Part shown: positions 34,832 to 44,564 of the stretch, piece after piece
Layout: each line of letters begins with the position of its first letter
How positions within the stretch are numbered: the first letter of the stretch is position 1
DNA from: UBA11612 sp963662375
Lineage (GTDB): Bacteria > Pseudomonadota > Alphaproteobacteria > Rhodospirillales > Rhodospirillaceae
NCBI GenBank assembly: GCA_963662375.2
Contig: CAXXRP010000010.1
Location: forward strand, 452,659 to 516,658
Length of the DNA: 64,000 bases
Reading direction: 5' to 3'
Position numbers and translations under genes: made by a program
The notes under the pieces: model-generated
The model's input: the letters and a program-made list of their open reading frames with translations, nothing else
The model's database searches: none
Told to the model about the DNA's origin: nothing

Positions 34832-36121
34832 ATGGCGAACGTAGCGGTCGTCGGCTCGCAATGGGGCGATGAGGGTAAAGGGAAAATCGTAGATTGGCTT
34901 TCTGAGCGTGCCGACATGGTGGTGCGCTTTCAAGGGGGCCACAATGCTGGTCATACGCTGGTTATCGGCAATGAAACCTATAAGCTTTCACTACTGCCTT
35001 CCGGCGTTATCCGCGGGAAGCCATCTATTATCGGCAATGGTGTCGTCGTTGATCCGTGGGCGCTACTCGACGAAATCAAGCGCATTGGCGAGCAGGGCGT
35101 GGTCATAACGCCGGAAGTCTTGAAACTAGCGGACAACGCGTCGTTGATTTTGCCGCTCCATAGAAATTTGGACCAGGCCCGTGAATTTGCCGCCGGTTCG
35201 GAGAAAATTGGGACGACGGGCCGAGGGATCGGTCCCGCCTATGAGGATAAGGTCGGGCGCCGTGCCATTCGAGTGTGCGATTTGGCCGATGAAGCAACGC
35301 TAATTCTGAAAGTCGAGCGCCTATTGGCACATCATAACGCCTTGCTAAGAGGTTTGAGCCAAAAGGAAGCGAATGGCGCCGAACTTGTCGCTCTGTTGAA
35401 AGGGGTTGCGCCGCAAATCCTCCCCTTTGCGGTTCCCGCGTGGGAGATTCTGGCGGAGGCACGCCACGCTGGACGGCGGATTCTGTTCGAGGGTGCGCAA
35501 GGTGCGATGCTGGACGTAGATCACGGGACCTACCCCTTCGTGACCTCGTCCAATACAGTATCCGGCATGGCGGCCGTAGGTACCGGCATGGGTCCAAGTG
35601 CGGTAGGGTATGTGTTGGGAATCACGAAAGCCTACACAACGCGAGTCGGGTCGGGACCATTTCCCACGGAATTGTATGACAGCGTTGGTCAGACTCTTGG
35701 TGAGAGGGGCCGCGAGTTCGGCACCGTGACGGGTCGTGCCCGGCGGTGTGGCTGGTTTGATCCGGTCATGGTGCGCCAAGCCATCAAAGTCAGCGGTATC
35801 AATGGTATCGCACTCACTAAACTGGATGTTTTGGACACCCTTAGTGAATTAAAAGTTTGTACTAGCTACGATCTCAACGGATCGCAGATTGCTAGATTTC
35901 CCTCGTCTATGTCCGACCAAGCGGCCGTAAAACCCATATATGAATCCATGCCTGGCTGGGAAAAATCCACCCAAGGGGCTCGGAGTTGGGCGGATTTGCC
36001 GGCCAATGCGATTAAGTATATTCGCCGAATTGAAGAGCTAATTGGGGCGCCGGTAGCGCTGTTGTCTACAAGCCCACAGCGCGACGATACCATCCTTGTT
36101 CGTGATCCCTTTGCGGACTGA
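34832..36121 (+). CDS. purA: Adenylosuccinate synthase
   Basis: PurA makes adenylosuccinate from IMP, aspartate and GTP. The 429-residue protein shows the N-terminal GSQWGDEGKGKIVDWLSERA, FQGGHNAGHTL, GTTGRGIGPAYEDKVGR, FEGAQGAMLDVDHGTYPFVT, GPFPTEL and the C-terminal GTP site. Length is normal. The order hisZ-purA recurs in alphaproteobacteria. Confidence 0.96.
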   Translation: MANVAVVGSQWGDEGKGKIVDWLSERADMVVRFQGGHNAGHTLVIGNETYKLSLLPSGVIRGKPSIIGNGVVVDPWALLDEIKRIGEQGVVITPEVLKLADNASLILPLHRNLDQAREFAAGSEKIGTTGRGIGPAYEDKVGRRAIRVCDLADEATLILKVERLLAHHNALLRGLSQKEANGAELVALLKGVAPQILPFAVPAWEILAEARHAGRRILFEGAQGAMLDVDHGTYPFVTSSNTVSGMAAVGTGMGPSAVGYVLGITKAYTTRVGSGPFPTELYDSVGQTLGERGREFGTVTGRARRCGWFDPVMVRQAIKVSGINGIALTKLDVLDTLSELKVCTSYDLNGSQIARFPSSMSDQAAVKPIYESMPGWEKSTQGARSWADLPANAIKYIRRIEELIGAPVALLSTSPQRDDTILVRDPFAD

Positions 36122-36152
36122 GTACAGGCCCGTGAAGAGTGGTTCCCGGCAT

Positions 36153-37145
36153 TTATTTTTTGGTCTCGTTCACCAACACTTCCTTTAAGGATATCAAATC
36201 CTCAGGCAGCGAGCATTCAAATTGAAGTCGTTTGCCGGTGGCGGGGTGTAAAAATCCTAGGACCGCGGCGTGAAGAGCTTGCCGCGGGAAAGCCCTAATC
36301 GCCGCGCGCCCCTCCGCCGTGAATTCACGCAGCAATTGTGTTCTCCCGCCGCCGTAAAGCGAATCTCCGATAAGTGGGTGCCCTCGGCTCGCCATATGGA
36401 CGCGAATTTGATGCGTGCGCCCTGTTGTCAATGTGCACCGCACGTGTGCCGCAATCGCGCCATAGGTCGCCTTCGTACCATACCTAGTTTCAGCGGCTTT
36501 ACCTCCGCGAGCAACTATGGCCATTTTTTTTCTGTTGCGCGGGCTGCGGCCAATGGCGCCTGCGATTGCACCCTTAGGCGGTCGTGGCGGTTCCCACACG
36601 AACGCATCGTAGGTTCGGTCAATGGTGTGTTCCACGAATTGAGCCGCAAGGCCGGTGTGCACATCATGCGTTTTTGCGGCGACCAATAGGCCGCTCGTGT
36701 CTTTATCAATACGGTGCACGATACCTGGTCTGCGTATTCCCCCAATTCCCTGTAGGCTTTCGCCACAGTGGGCGAGCAATGCGTTTACCAAGGTTTGGTC
36801 GGGATTGCCTGGCGCAGGATGAACGACCAAACCTGGTGCCTTATTGATGACAATCAGACTTTCGTCTTCGAAGATAATATCCAGGTCCATCCGCTGTGCC
36901 ACAGGGCGCGCGACTTCGGGCGCGGGAAAATGCACGATGACCGCCTGGCGGGGCTTGATCCGGTAGGCAGGGTCAAGCTGTGGAACATCGGCGATGGTTA
37001 CAGCTCCCTGCTCAATCAATGTTCGAAGTCGTGAGCGCGACGCCTCGGGGAACACCTCAGCGAGCCACTTGTCGAGACGCGCGCCCGATACATCTTGTGG
37101 AACAATTACGATGCGTTGAGTCGCTGAGGGGAGAGTGTCTGTCAT
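36153..37145 (-). CDS. RluD-family 23S rRNA pseudouridine synthase
   Basis: The protein (330 residues) isomerises uridines in 23S rRNA. It has an N-terminal S4 domain (GARLDKWLAEVFPEASRSRL), the catalytic aspartate loop HRIDKDTSGLLVAAK, and the C-terminal motif HQIRVHMASRGHPLIGD. It is closest in pattern to RluD but could be RluC-like. Convergent with purA; its start is 80 bases from the divergent JAMM gene. Confidence 0.9.
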   Translation of the reverse strand: MTDTLPSATQRIVIVPQDVSGARLDKWLAEVFPEASRSRLRTLIEQGAVTIADVPQLDPAYRIKPRQAVIVHFPAPEVARPVAQRMDLDIIFEDESLIVINKAPGLVVHPAPGNPDQTLVNALLAHCGESLQGIGGIRRPGIVHRIDKDTSGLLVAAKTHDVHTGLAAQFVEHTIDRTYDAFVWEPPRPPKGAIAGAIGRSPRNRKKMAIVARGGKAAETRYGTKATYGAIAAHVRCTLTTGRTHQIRVHMASRGHPLIGDSLYGGGRTQLLREFTAEGRAAIRAFPRQALHAAVLGFLHPATGKRLQFECSLPEDLISLKEVLVNETKK

Positions 37146-37225
37146 TGCAGCTACATGTTTACCGATTTAAGCTCAGCTACTGTACCCGGTGCCGCCCTTT
37201 TCGTCATCGCGTCATATAGGCCTGG

Positions 37226-37666
37226 ATGCTGACCATGACACCTTGCCGCATCGAGTTTTTATCAGGACATTTAGAGGCAATGCGGAGTGCTGCTGCTGCT
37301 GCATATCCGAACGAATGTTGTGGCTTGCTTGCTGGCTCTGGCCTAGAGGTTGTAACGGTTACTCTTGTGAGGCAGAGCGCCAATTTAGCTGTCAACCGAA
37401 AGACGGAGTTTGCTGTGGATCCACAGATGCAATTCGACTTGATGCGAGAATTGCGCGGCACCCCATATCACATCGTTGGGCACTATCACTCCCATCCGAA
37501 TGGCATTTTGGTGCCTTCCTCGCGCGACATCGCGGGGGCTCACGATCCGAACGCAATTTGGATCATCATATCCGTCAATGGCAACGAGCCAGCAATACTA
37601 CGAGCTGTCACTATTCGATGTGGCGAGGGAGAGTTTTCAGAAATTCCGGTTGTAATTTTACCATAG
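37226..37666 (+). CDS. JAMM/Mov34 (M67-family) metallopeptidase
   Basis: The 146-residue protein is a single JAB1/MPN domain with a complete zinc site: an upstream Glu (NECCGLLAG), HYHSHP, and the SSRD end of the motif (HSHPNGILVPSSRDIAGAHD). Such bacterial proteins cut C-terminal extensions off ubiquitin-like sulfur carriers or act as isopeptidases. No sulfur-carrier gene is adjacent, so the substrate is unknown. ATG 37226; ATG 37235 is also possible. Composition is a little AT-richer than the core genes. Confidence 0.88.
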   Translation: MLTMTPCRIEFLSGHLEAMRSAAAAAYPNECCGLLAGSGLEVVTVTLVRQSANLAVNRKTEFAVDPQMQFDLMRELRGTPYHIVGHYHSHPNGILVPSSRDIAGAHDPNAIWIIISVNGNEPAILRAVTIRCGEGEFSEIPVVILP

Positions 37667-37757
37667 TGTTGACATCCAGCAACTCGCTTTGGGTTTCTGA
37701 ATCGCGCGAGCAATGGCATAGTCTTGGATGGAACCGGTCATCGAGGAAGGGCATAAA

Positions 37758-38663
37758 ATGATTCGCGAGCATCTGATCTGTGTAGCCGCATGCGCCTTAA
37801 TCCTGACGGCGGGTCCTGCCGCGGCGCAAAATGACATGGGGAATGTCGAAATAAAGACTGTCCCGGTCGCGGAAAACATCTACATGCTTGTGGGGGAGGG
37901 CGGAAACATCGGCCTTTGTGTTGGCGAGAACGCGGTTTTCATGATCGACAATCAATTCGCTCCGCTAACAGGTAAAATTGTAGATGCGGTTAGGCGGCTG
38001 TCCGACCAGCCAATTAAAGTTCTGCTGAATACCCATTGGCATTTCGATCATACGGGCGGGAACGCAAACTTTGGTATAGCAGGTACTACGATCATCGCTC
38101 ATGACAGCGTGTACGCGCGTATGAGTACCGACCAAAAAATCCCGCGATCGGAAGCAATTACACCGCCGTCGCCACAGGTGGCCCTCCCAGTTATTACGTA
38201 CGCTGAGGGTGTGACGATTCACCTTTGTGGTTATACTATCCGCGTGCAACGGGTTGGTCCAGCTCATACGGACGGCGATACCGTGGTGCATTTTGTTGAA
38301 GCTGATGTTTACCATCTGGGTGATACCTTTTTTAGCGGCTTTTACCCGTTTTTTGACCAAAGCTCTGGCGGAGACTTTAACGGGATGGTCAGCACCGCCA
38401 AACAATATGCAGATCGAGTTTCATCGACCGCTAAAATAATTCCTGGTCACGGCCCTTTGTCCACAAAGGAAGATCTCGTAATTTACGCCAAAGTTTTGGA
38501 GATAATTCGCGACCGTATCGCGGCCGCAATCAGAGACGGCAAGACTCTGGTCGAGATCAATGAGATGCAGCTGACCAAGGAGTTCGACATTGAGTGGGGT
38601 GATGGATTTCTCACTCCCGACGAATTTCGGCAGCTTGTTTACGCAAGCCTTGGCGGGAAATGA
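37758..38663 (+). CDS. Secreted metallo-beta-lactamase-fold hydrolase
   Basis: A 301-residue protein with a Sec signal peptide (LICVAACALILTAGPAAAQ) and the MBL signature NTHWHFDHTGG, later zinc ligands in VGPAHTDGDTVVHF, YHLGDTFFSG and a C-terminal PGHGPLS. It looks like the periplasmic MBL hydrolases related to SoxH or subclass B proteins; activity on beta-lactams is not implied. ATG 37758 has AGGAAGGG upstream. It slightly precedes a decayed Tat-signal aminotransferase gene, so the pair may have formed a periplasmic unit. Confidence 0.9.
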   Translation: MIREHLICVAACALILTAGPAAAQNDMGNVEIKTVPVAENIYMLVGEGGNIGLCVGENAVFMIDNQFAPLTGKIVDAVRRLSDQPIKVLLNTHWHFDHTGGNANFGIAGTTIIAHDSVYARMSTDQKIPRSEAITPPSPQVALPVITYAEGVTIHLCGYTIRVQRVGPAHTDGDTVVHFVEADVYHLGDTFFSGFYPFFDQSSGGDFNGMVSTAKQYADRVSSTAKIIPGHGPLSTKEDLVIYAKVLEIIRDRIAAAIRDGKTLVEINEMQLTKEFDIEWGDGFLTPDEFRQLVYASLGGK

Positions 38664-38707
38664 GGAAGGCCGCGATGAAGACTGGGATGGGTCGGGAGCC
38701 TTTCGTA

Positions 38708-39848
38708 TGACATTCCCGTTTTCTCGGCGGGAGATATTAGGCTGCTCTGGCGGTGTAGCGGTGGGCCTGATTGCGGGCGCTAATTTTCCGAATGGAAAGG
38801 TTGCACTTAAACGGCGGAAGGTGGAAGACGGTCACGAAGCCGCTTCGGAATCCATCGCTATCCGCTTATTTTTCAACGAAAACCCTTACGGTCCCCCAGA
38901 CAGCGCGAAACGAGCCATGCGGGCCATGATTGATGGAACCTGGAGATATGGCCACGAGGATGTGCGGCTGTTGCGTAGTGTGATCGCTGAACAAGAAGGG
39001 CTTCGGCCGGACAATGTCATTATCACCGAAGGTTCGGGGGAACTTCTAAAGATCGCCGGGTTGGTATTCGGCGCAGGCAAAGATGTCGTTTCAGCAATGC
39101 CGACGTTTACCATACTAGCGGACTACGCGATTCGAAATGGAGGGCGGATCGAGTGGGTGGACCTGGACAGTGATATGCGCGTCGATTTGTCGGCAATGGA
39201 AGATCGCGTTGCCGACCATACCGGTGTTATTTACGTATGTAACCCAAACAATCCGACCGGTACAATTGTAAATCCGGATGACTTACGTGGCTTTATTCGC
39301 GCTGTTTCGCAGCGTGCAACTGTGCTGGTCGATGAAGCTTATATCGATCTCACGGATGAACCGCAGAAAAACTCGATGGTGAACCAGATCAAGGCGGGAC
39401 TGAATGTCGTTGTCTCCCGTACATTTCCAAAGTGTATGGTATGGCGGGCTTAAGGATCGGGTATGGACTTGGGCGTCCAGATGTCATCGCTCGTCTTGAG
39501 CAGAGGCGGATATCGATTCCAAATCTCTTAGGGCTAACAGCTGCATTGGCTAGTTATGGCGACCAACGTTTTCTTGCCTATAGCCGCGAAATGATTCGTG
39601 CCGGCATCGTATGAACGTGCACGTTTTTCGACGAGATGAGTCTGCGTTATCTACCGACGCAGGGCAATTTTGTGCTGTTTGATACCGGCCGCCCGAGCGC
39701 TGAGTTTTTTCATCATATGCGGAATCGCAATGCGCTGGTCGCGCCAATGATCGAGCCTCTTGGCTCGTGGGGACGAGTGAGCATTGGGCGTCTGGAACAC
39801 ATGGAGACGTTTGTCGATACTGCTCGGAGTTTTTTCCGGAGAACGTAA
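38708..39848 (+). pseudogene. Tat-signal HisC-like PLP aminotransferase, frameshifted
   Basis: ATG 38708 opens MTFPFSRREILGCSGGVAVG, a twin-arginine signal, followed by a class I/II aminotransferase: FFNENPYGPPDSAKRAM, ITEGSGELLKIAGLVF, CNPNNPTGTIVNP and LVDEAYIDLTD. At 39424-39426 one T seems lost (TTTCC for TTTTCC), so the PLP-lysine motif SRTFSK is broken and the frame stops at 39451. The next frame continues YGMAGLRIGYGLGRPDVIAR to a stop near 39612, and a further shift is needed to enter YLPTQGNFVLFDTGRPS up to the stop at 39848. At least two indels, so it is not functional. Confidence 0.85.
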
Positions 39849-40566
39849 TGCCTAAAAGGCGACAGCGCGCCGCGGCTGTTTCCTGCGCGCCGTCACCTTG
39901 GGCCAGCTGGCCATATCGCGATTATAACCTGGTCATATGGTATCTTCTGGTTGTTCGCATTGATGGCGAGATTGGCCCTGCCAACGATAAAGAAGATGAG
40001 GTCGGAAACAGCTTTCAGTGGGGAACGCCACGTGCCAGTGGTTCACCTAGGGTGTGGCGATGATATGAATCAGCGCCGTACCGTCGTCTACGATTTTCTC
40101 GGTCGCTATTTCAATAAACCGCACCCTAAAGGCTATTTTCGCGAGAACGTCGTTGGATTGTCGCAGCGGCGGTGCGGGAGAAATTCCGCGAGGACGTGGA
40201 AGCAGGATTGATGCCCCGCATAGTGACATCGCCCGAAATGCGGGAGACGTTGGCATCGCGATCAGGCCGGGAACCGAGTATCTCGAACACCCGGATTCCC
40301 ACTCGCGGTTATTGTTGGCAAACCCCCGGCCGGCGGTGGTCCGGCCTGTTTCTTTGCAGACCGCTTAAGTTATGGAAGACAGGGCAAAGCTCGCCAACCC
40401 ATAAAAAGTGGCCACCGCAAATTGTTTTCAGACTTTACGCACAAACACCGTCAGTCGTGATGGGTATGCCGAAAGAAGGTAAAGGCGAGGATATGGCGCC
40501 AGAGTGTCGTGCCCTTGCTTTTGGTCGAAAAGCCAAACTTATACAGCGCGTGGGCGTGGGGTGAGA
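39849..40566. other. Decayed coding-like DNA, no intact gene
   Basis: Several overlapping frames have coding-like stretches but none is a convincing gene. On the plus strand VVHLGCGDDMNQRRTVVYDF (about 40032-40090), then GRYFNKPHPKGYFREN, then in another frame VREKFREDVEAGLMPRIVTS look like successive parts of one broken protein that I cannot name. The piece from 40172 runs on to 40564 as an open frame of 130 residues, but its second half does not look protein-like. Confidence 0.45.
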
Positions 40567-40983
40567 CTACTCAAGTTTAGCGCGCACTTGGATGTCGGGG
40601 GCGGCGAGACCCTTAGCCAAGACAAGCTTTATAAGCCGTGCGTCAAAGGTTTGATCTTCTCCTCTTTCCAGCACGGCTTCAAAGCGAGTTTCCCTCGCCG
40701 ACCGCACGGCAGCCCCCCAAAGCTCCTCGGTTTCCGCGGGGCCGAGGATACAATACGACAGCAGAATTGCGGCGTTGCGCATAATTGAATCCATTGTGCC
40801 GTCGACGCCGCCTGCCCGAGACTCTTCCGCGACCGCCCAGTTGTAAATCACGTATTTCATGCCGTCGTCCAAACGAGCGGGGTGGACCTCCAGCTCGCCT
40901 AGGGTTCTGTCTAACAAATGCAGAGCCCATCGACGCTTACTTCCGATACCGAGAAAATCGAGTCCAAAAACCAAGGCCTGCAT
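40567..40983 (-). CDS. Hypothetical protein
   Basis: A 138-residue frame, not recognised. It starts at ATG 40983 without a clear Shine-Dalgarno; an inner ATG gives MKYVIYNWAVAEESRAGGVD. The residue composition looks protein-like (AAILLSYCILGPAETEELWG, FDARLIKLVLAKGL), unlike the opposite strand. No signal peptide or known motif is seen. In its decayed neighbourhood it may be a relic. Confidence 0.4.
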   Translation of the reverse strand: MQALVFGLDFLGIGSKRRWALHLLDRTLGELEVHPARLDDGMKYVIYNWAVAEESRAGGVDGTMDSIMRNAAILLSYCILGPAETEELWGAAVRSARETRFEAVLERGEDQTFDARLIKLVLAKGLAAPDIQVRAKLE

Positions 40984-41269
40984 CCGAAGTGGAAGAATTT
41001 GTATAGGAACTAGCGTAGAGTAGTCGGAGCCCGAATTTAGTACTAGGTCTTCGCTAATGTTCCCGAACGCACCACCCGGGCATGCGGTAGGGGAAAGATG
41101 ACGCCGCTCCCAGTCTGCTGACCGAGCACATCTGTGCTAAATGTGAAGCTGAGTTCCGGTGGGAACCCAGTAATCCTGAGGTGAAGGGTTCGCCGTTGCT
41201 AGCTCGCCTTGCCAAACCGTCGGACGAATGCGATTGCGGTTACGGAAGTGTTGTAACCGAACTCGACAC
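40984..41269. other. Intergenic, no feature seen
   Basis: A gap of 286 bp between the unknown minus-strand frame and dadA. I see no open frame, tRNA or strong terminator. Confidence 0.5.
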
Positions 41270-42535
41270 TTAAGAACGCACAAAACGATCCAACGTGAGG
41301 CCAGACAGGTCAATTTCTGGCTCACGCCCCGCGAGTAGGTCGGCAACTGCCCGTGCCGAGCCGCAGGCCATTGTCCATCCAAGAGTGCCGTGTCCTGTAT
41401 TCAGGAAAAGGTTCTCATAGGCTGTGCCGCCTAAAATCGGTAAGGAATCTGGGGTGGCGGGCCTTAGGCCGCACCAGGGGTTTAGTTCTATATATGATGA
41501 GGCGTGCGGGAAAAGACTCTGGGCGTTACGTTTGAGCGGTTCCACCCTTACCGGGTCCAGATACGTGTTCCACCCCGCCAGTTCAGCCGTGCCGGCAACC
41601 CGCATCGTATTGCCGAGGCGCGAAAACACCATAAACCGGGTTTCATCGGTTAGGCTTACCGTCGGCGCCTCGTCAGGGGTATCCAATTTGATACTTATTG
41701 AATAACCTTTTGCAGGATAAATTGGCAGGCGCAGGCCGAGAGGATCGGTCAGGTGGGGAGAGTAACTTCCCAGCGCAACTACGATCGCGTCTGCCTCCCA
41801 ATCACCTTGATCTGTTATCACCCGTGAGACCCGGCGGCCCAAAGTTTCGAGTTTTTCGATGTTTACGCCGAAAAGAAATTTGACGCCACGTTCGACCGCC
41901 AATTTCTCGAGTTCTTCGGTGAAAAGATGGGCGTCTCCGCTCTCATCGTCTTGGCTCATTAAGCCGCCTGCAAGGTCGTTCTTAGCCGCGTGAGTCAGGG
42001 CGGGTTCCATTTTGACGCAGTCGCTGGGCGTGAGAATATCCTGAGGTAAACCAAGTGCGGACAGTTGTTCTGCCGTGGCGCGACCATGCGCGAATTCATC
42101 TGACGAGCGGTATATGTGCAAGATACCTTTGGTGACTTGATCGTATTGAATTCCCGTGTGTTGCCTAAGAGCCTTGAGGACAGAGCGGCTGTATAGAGCA
42201 ATGCGGAGGATACGATCCATGTTGATCCGCGTCCGTTCGCTGGTGCAGTTGCGCAGAAACTTCAGGCCCCATGACCAAAGCGGTGGGTCCCAACGCCAGG
42301 GACGGAAAAGGAGCGGCGCGTCAGCCTGGAAAGTCCATAGGAAGGCCTGCCAAGGTACTCTTGGATTGGCCAAAGGTTTGGCGTGACAAGCAGAGATCTG
42401 GGCGCCGTTGGCGAAACTGGTTTCGAGGGCTGGGCCGGCCTGTCGGTCGAGCACAGTGACTTGGTGGCCGTCTTCAGCTAAAAAATAGGCAGTGGCGGTG
42501 CCTACTACACCGGCGCCCAGCACTAGGATCTTCAT
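41270..42535 (-). CDS. dadA: D-amino acid dehydrogenase (DadA-like)
   Basis: A FAD enzyme oxidising D-amino acids to 2-oxo acids at the membrane. The 421-residue protein begins with the dinucleotide fold MKILVLGAGVVGTATAYFLA, then SFANGAQISACHAKPLANP, DESGDAHLFTEEL, and ends with CGLRPATPDSLPILGGT and NTGHGTLGWTMACGSAR, all typical of DadA. It is intact, unlike its left neighbours. No alr/dadX racemase or lrp-type regulator is adjacent. Confidence 0.92.
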   Translation of the reverse strand: MKILVLGAGVVGTATAYFLAEDGHQVTVLDRQAGPALETSFANGAQISACHAKPLANPRVPWQAFLWTFQADAPLLFRPWRWDPPLWSWGLKFLRNCTSERTRINMDRILRIALYSRSVLKALRQHTGIQYDQVTKGILHIYRSSDEFAHGRATAEQLSALGLPQDILTPSDCVKMEPALTHAAKNDLAGGLMSQDDESGDAHLFTEELEKLAVERGVKFLFGVNIEKLETLGRRVSRVITDQGDWEADAIVVALGSYSPHLTDPLGLRLPIYPAKGYSISIKLDTPDEAPTVSLTDETRFMVFSRLGNTMRVAGTAELAGWNTYLDPVRVEPLKRNAQSLFPHASSYIELNPWCGLRPATPDSLPILGGTAYENLFLNTGHGTLGWTMACGSARAVADLLAGREPEIDLSGLTLDRFVRS

Positions 42536-42655
42536 CTCGTTCGTGCCCGCGAATACATGTCGCCGTTCACTAATTCACTTGTTCAGCCGCATTGCGTTGC
42601 CGCAAGGTATAGACCATTGGCGTCATGAGCAAAAAATCCCGCTAGAGAGCGCCTG

Positions 42656-44200
42656 ATGCGGATACAACAGGTATTGTTTATGGCTGCAAAATTAGCCAGT
42701 CGGGCATATTCGTCCCTGAAGGCCATTCCCCACTCATGCGCCGTGCTGACGGTGTCGCAGGCTTATGCCGCGGATCGGGCCGCTGCAGGGACTGGCATTT
42801 TAAGCCTTGAGCTCATGGAAGCGGCAGGATTGGCCATAGCCAAGCTGGTTCAGGGTTTTTGTGCGCGACGTCCGGTCGTTGTTCTGTGCGGCCCCGGAAA
42901 CAATGGCGGTGATGGACTGGTGGCAGCCCGGCACTTGTCCGCAGCGGGCTGGCAAGTGCTCGTAGCTCTTCACGGTACTGCAGACCGGGTAGAGGGCGAT
43001 GCCGCGGCAAATTTAAAACGATGGCGGGCCCAGGGCCATGCCGTGGTTCCAATGGAACCTGGAGTGTTGGACGGCCAGCCCCTTGTTGTGGATGCCCTAT
43101 TCGGGGCCGGACTGAACCGTCCGCTGGACGGAAAGCCGAGGGAAGTGATCGATCTCATTAATACAGGATCGCTGAATTGCATTGCTGCAGACATCCCTAG
43201 CGGTGTGTGTGGCGATAACGGACAGATATTGGGCGAGGACGATGGAGCGCCGGCCTGCGCCGCGACCGTCACTTTCTTCCGACCGAAACCCGGCCATTTC
43301 CTCTATCCGGGCCGGGATTTATGTGGAGATCTGACGGTTGCGGACATCGGAATACCGGATTCTGTGCTGGAGAGCATCTCACCGCAGATGGCAATAAACG
43401 TACCTGCCCTTTGGACACTGACCAAACCCGGCTGGCGTGATCACAAGTATACCCGTGGCCACGCTGTCGTGGTTGGCGGTGGGAGTATTACCGGTGCGGC
43501 CAGGCTCGCGGCACGCGCCGCACGGCGGGCAGGCGCAGGACTGCTGACTCTTGCTATCCCAACCGAGGGCATCCCTATCTACGCGTTAGGTGAGCTAGGG
43601 GCATTTGTCCAAGCAGTGGATAACGTTGAGGATTTAGGCGTGGTATTGTCGGACCGCCGTCGAAATGGCGTGTTAATTGGCCCGGGTTGTGGTGTTGGGC
43701 CCGACACGGCCGTGTGGGTGCTTCAAATTCTAAACACGGATAAGGCTGTGGTCTTGGACGCCGACGCGCTCACCAGTTTTGAAGATGATCCTAGTCAATT
43801 GTTTGCGGCCATCAGTCGTCGAGCCGCGCCGGTCGTTATGACCCCTCATAGCGGGGAATTTGACCGCCTGTTCAGTGCAGGCAAAGACAAGCTGAGCCGG
43901 TCGGTCGCGGCTGCGGCGCTCAGCGGAGCCACGGTGGTGTTTAAAGGAGCCGATACAGTGATCGCTGCTCCCGACGGAAGGGCCGCTATCGCGACCAACG
44001 CCCCCCCGTGGCTAGCAACCGGTGGTGCGGGTGACGTTCTGGCGGGGTTCGTACTGGGCCTCTTGGTCCAGCAGATGCCCCCCTGGGAGGCAGCTGCAGC
44101 TGCCGTATGGCTTCATGGCGCTGCAGCCGAACAAGTGGGGCGCGGCCTTATCGCCGAGGATCTGCCAGAGATTCTTCCAAAGGTTCTAGGATCCCTTTGA
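42656..44200 (+). CDS. nnrDE: Bifunctional NAD(P)HX epimerase/dehydratase
   Basis: This repair enzyme restores hydrated NADH and NADPH. The 514-residue fusion has an N-terminal YjeF_N epimerase (ADRAAAGTGILSLELMEAAG, CGPGNNGGDGLVAARHLSAA, DALFGAGLNRPLDG) and a C-terminal ADP-dependent dehydratase (HKYTRGHAVVVGGGSITGAA, VMTPHSGEFDRLF, TGGAGDVLAGFVLG). The true start may be later: ATG 42680, or a GTG near 42743 that puts LTVSQAYAADR at the N-terminus, as in relatives. Confidence 0.93.
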   Translation: MRIQQVLFMAAKLASRAYSSLKAIPHSCAVLTVSQAYAADRAAAGTGILSLELMEAAGLAIAKLVQGFCARRPVVVLCGPGNNGGDGLVAARHLSAAGWQVLVALHGTADRVEGDAAANLKRWRAQGHAVVPMEPGVLDGQPLVVDALFGAGLNRPLDGKPREVIDLINTGSLNCIAADIPSGVCGDNGQILGEDDGAPACAATVTFFRPKPGHFLYPGRDLCGDLTVADIGIPDSVLESISPQMAINVPALWTLTKPGWRDHKYTRGHAVVVGGGSITGAARLAARAARRAGAGLLTLAIPTEGIPIYALGELGAFVQAVDNVEDLGVVLSDRRRNGVLIGPGCGVGPDTAVWVLQILNTDKAVVLDADALTSFEDDPSQLFAAISRRAAPVVMTPHSGEFDRLFSAGKDKLSRSVAAAALSGATVVFKGADTVIAAPDGRAAIATNAPPWLATGGAGDVLAGFVLGLLVQQMPPWEAAAAAVWLHGAAAEQVGRGLIAEDLPEILPKVLGSL

Positions 44201-44368
44201 ATAGCTGTGGGTATCGACAGCGTGCTCGGAATCGCGGAATTCTGATCGCTTGGCTGCGACGGGGGGTTGATTACAGGAGTGGTTCTTGGCTATCTACCGC
44301 ATCCTTTTAAGGCGCGTGGCGCACGAGTCTTTCTGGGGTGCGGGCACACGGCTGCGCACTGGGCTCCA

Positions 44369-44455
44369 GCGGGTGTGGTGGAATTGGTAGACACGCGAGG
44401 TTTAGGACCTCGTGTCCGTGAGGACGTAGGGGTTCAAGTCCCTTCACCCGCACCA
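44369..44455 (+). tRNA. tRNA-Leu (anticodon TAG), CCA encoded
   Basis: Acceptor arms GCGGGTG (44369-44375) and CACCCGC pair, followed by A and an encoded CCA. The anticodon stem CGAGG/CCTCG encloses TTTAGGA, giving UAG, which reads CUA and other CUN codons. The long variable arm (TGTCCGTGAGGACG) is the class II hallmark of leucine tRNA, and GGTTCAAGTCC is the T arm. Confidence 0.95.
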
Positions 44456-44564
44456 GGCCGGGAGGCTTTCCTGGGCCTATGCGCTGCAAGCGGAATGCAG
44501 ACTGCGCGCTGCAAGAGCAGATATAGATCTTAGTATGACACCCAGCGGGGACCGTGAGTTTTCC

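Noticed and set aside
37226..37666. JAMM peptidase as part of a ubiquitin-like conjugation or antiphage system
   Set aside because: The zinc motif is complete, but no E1, E2, ubiquitin-like or sulfur-carrier gene is beside it.
37758..38663. Beta-lactamase resistance gene
   Set aside because: The MBL fold is clear, but the sequence does not allow assignment to a true beta-lactamase subclass and the context offers no support.
40504..40788. 94-residue plus-strand frame
   Set aside because: Opposite to the more protein-like minus-strand frame 40567-40983; composition rich in Arg/Pro/Cys looks antisense.
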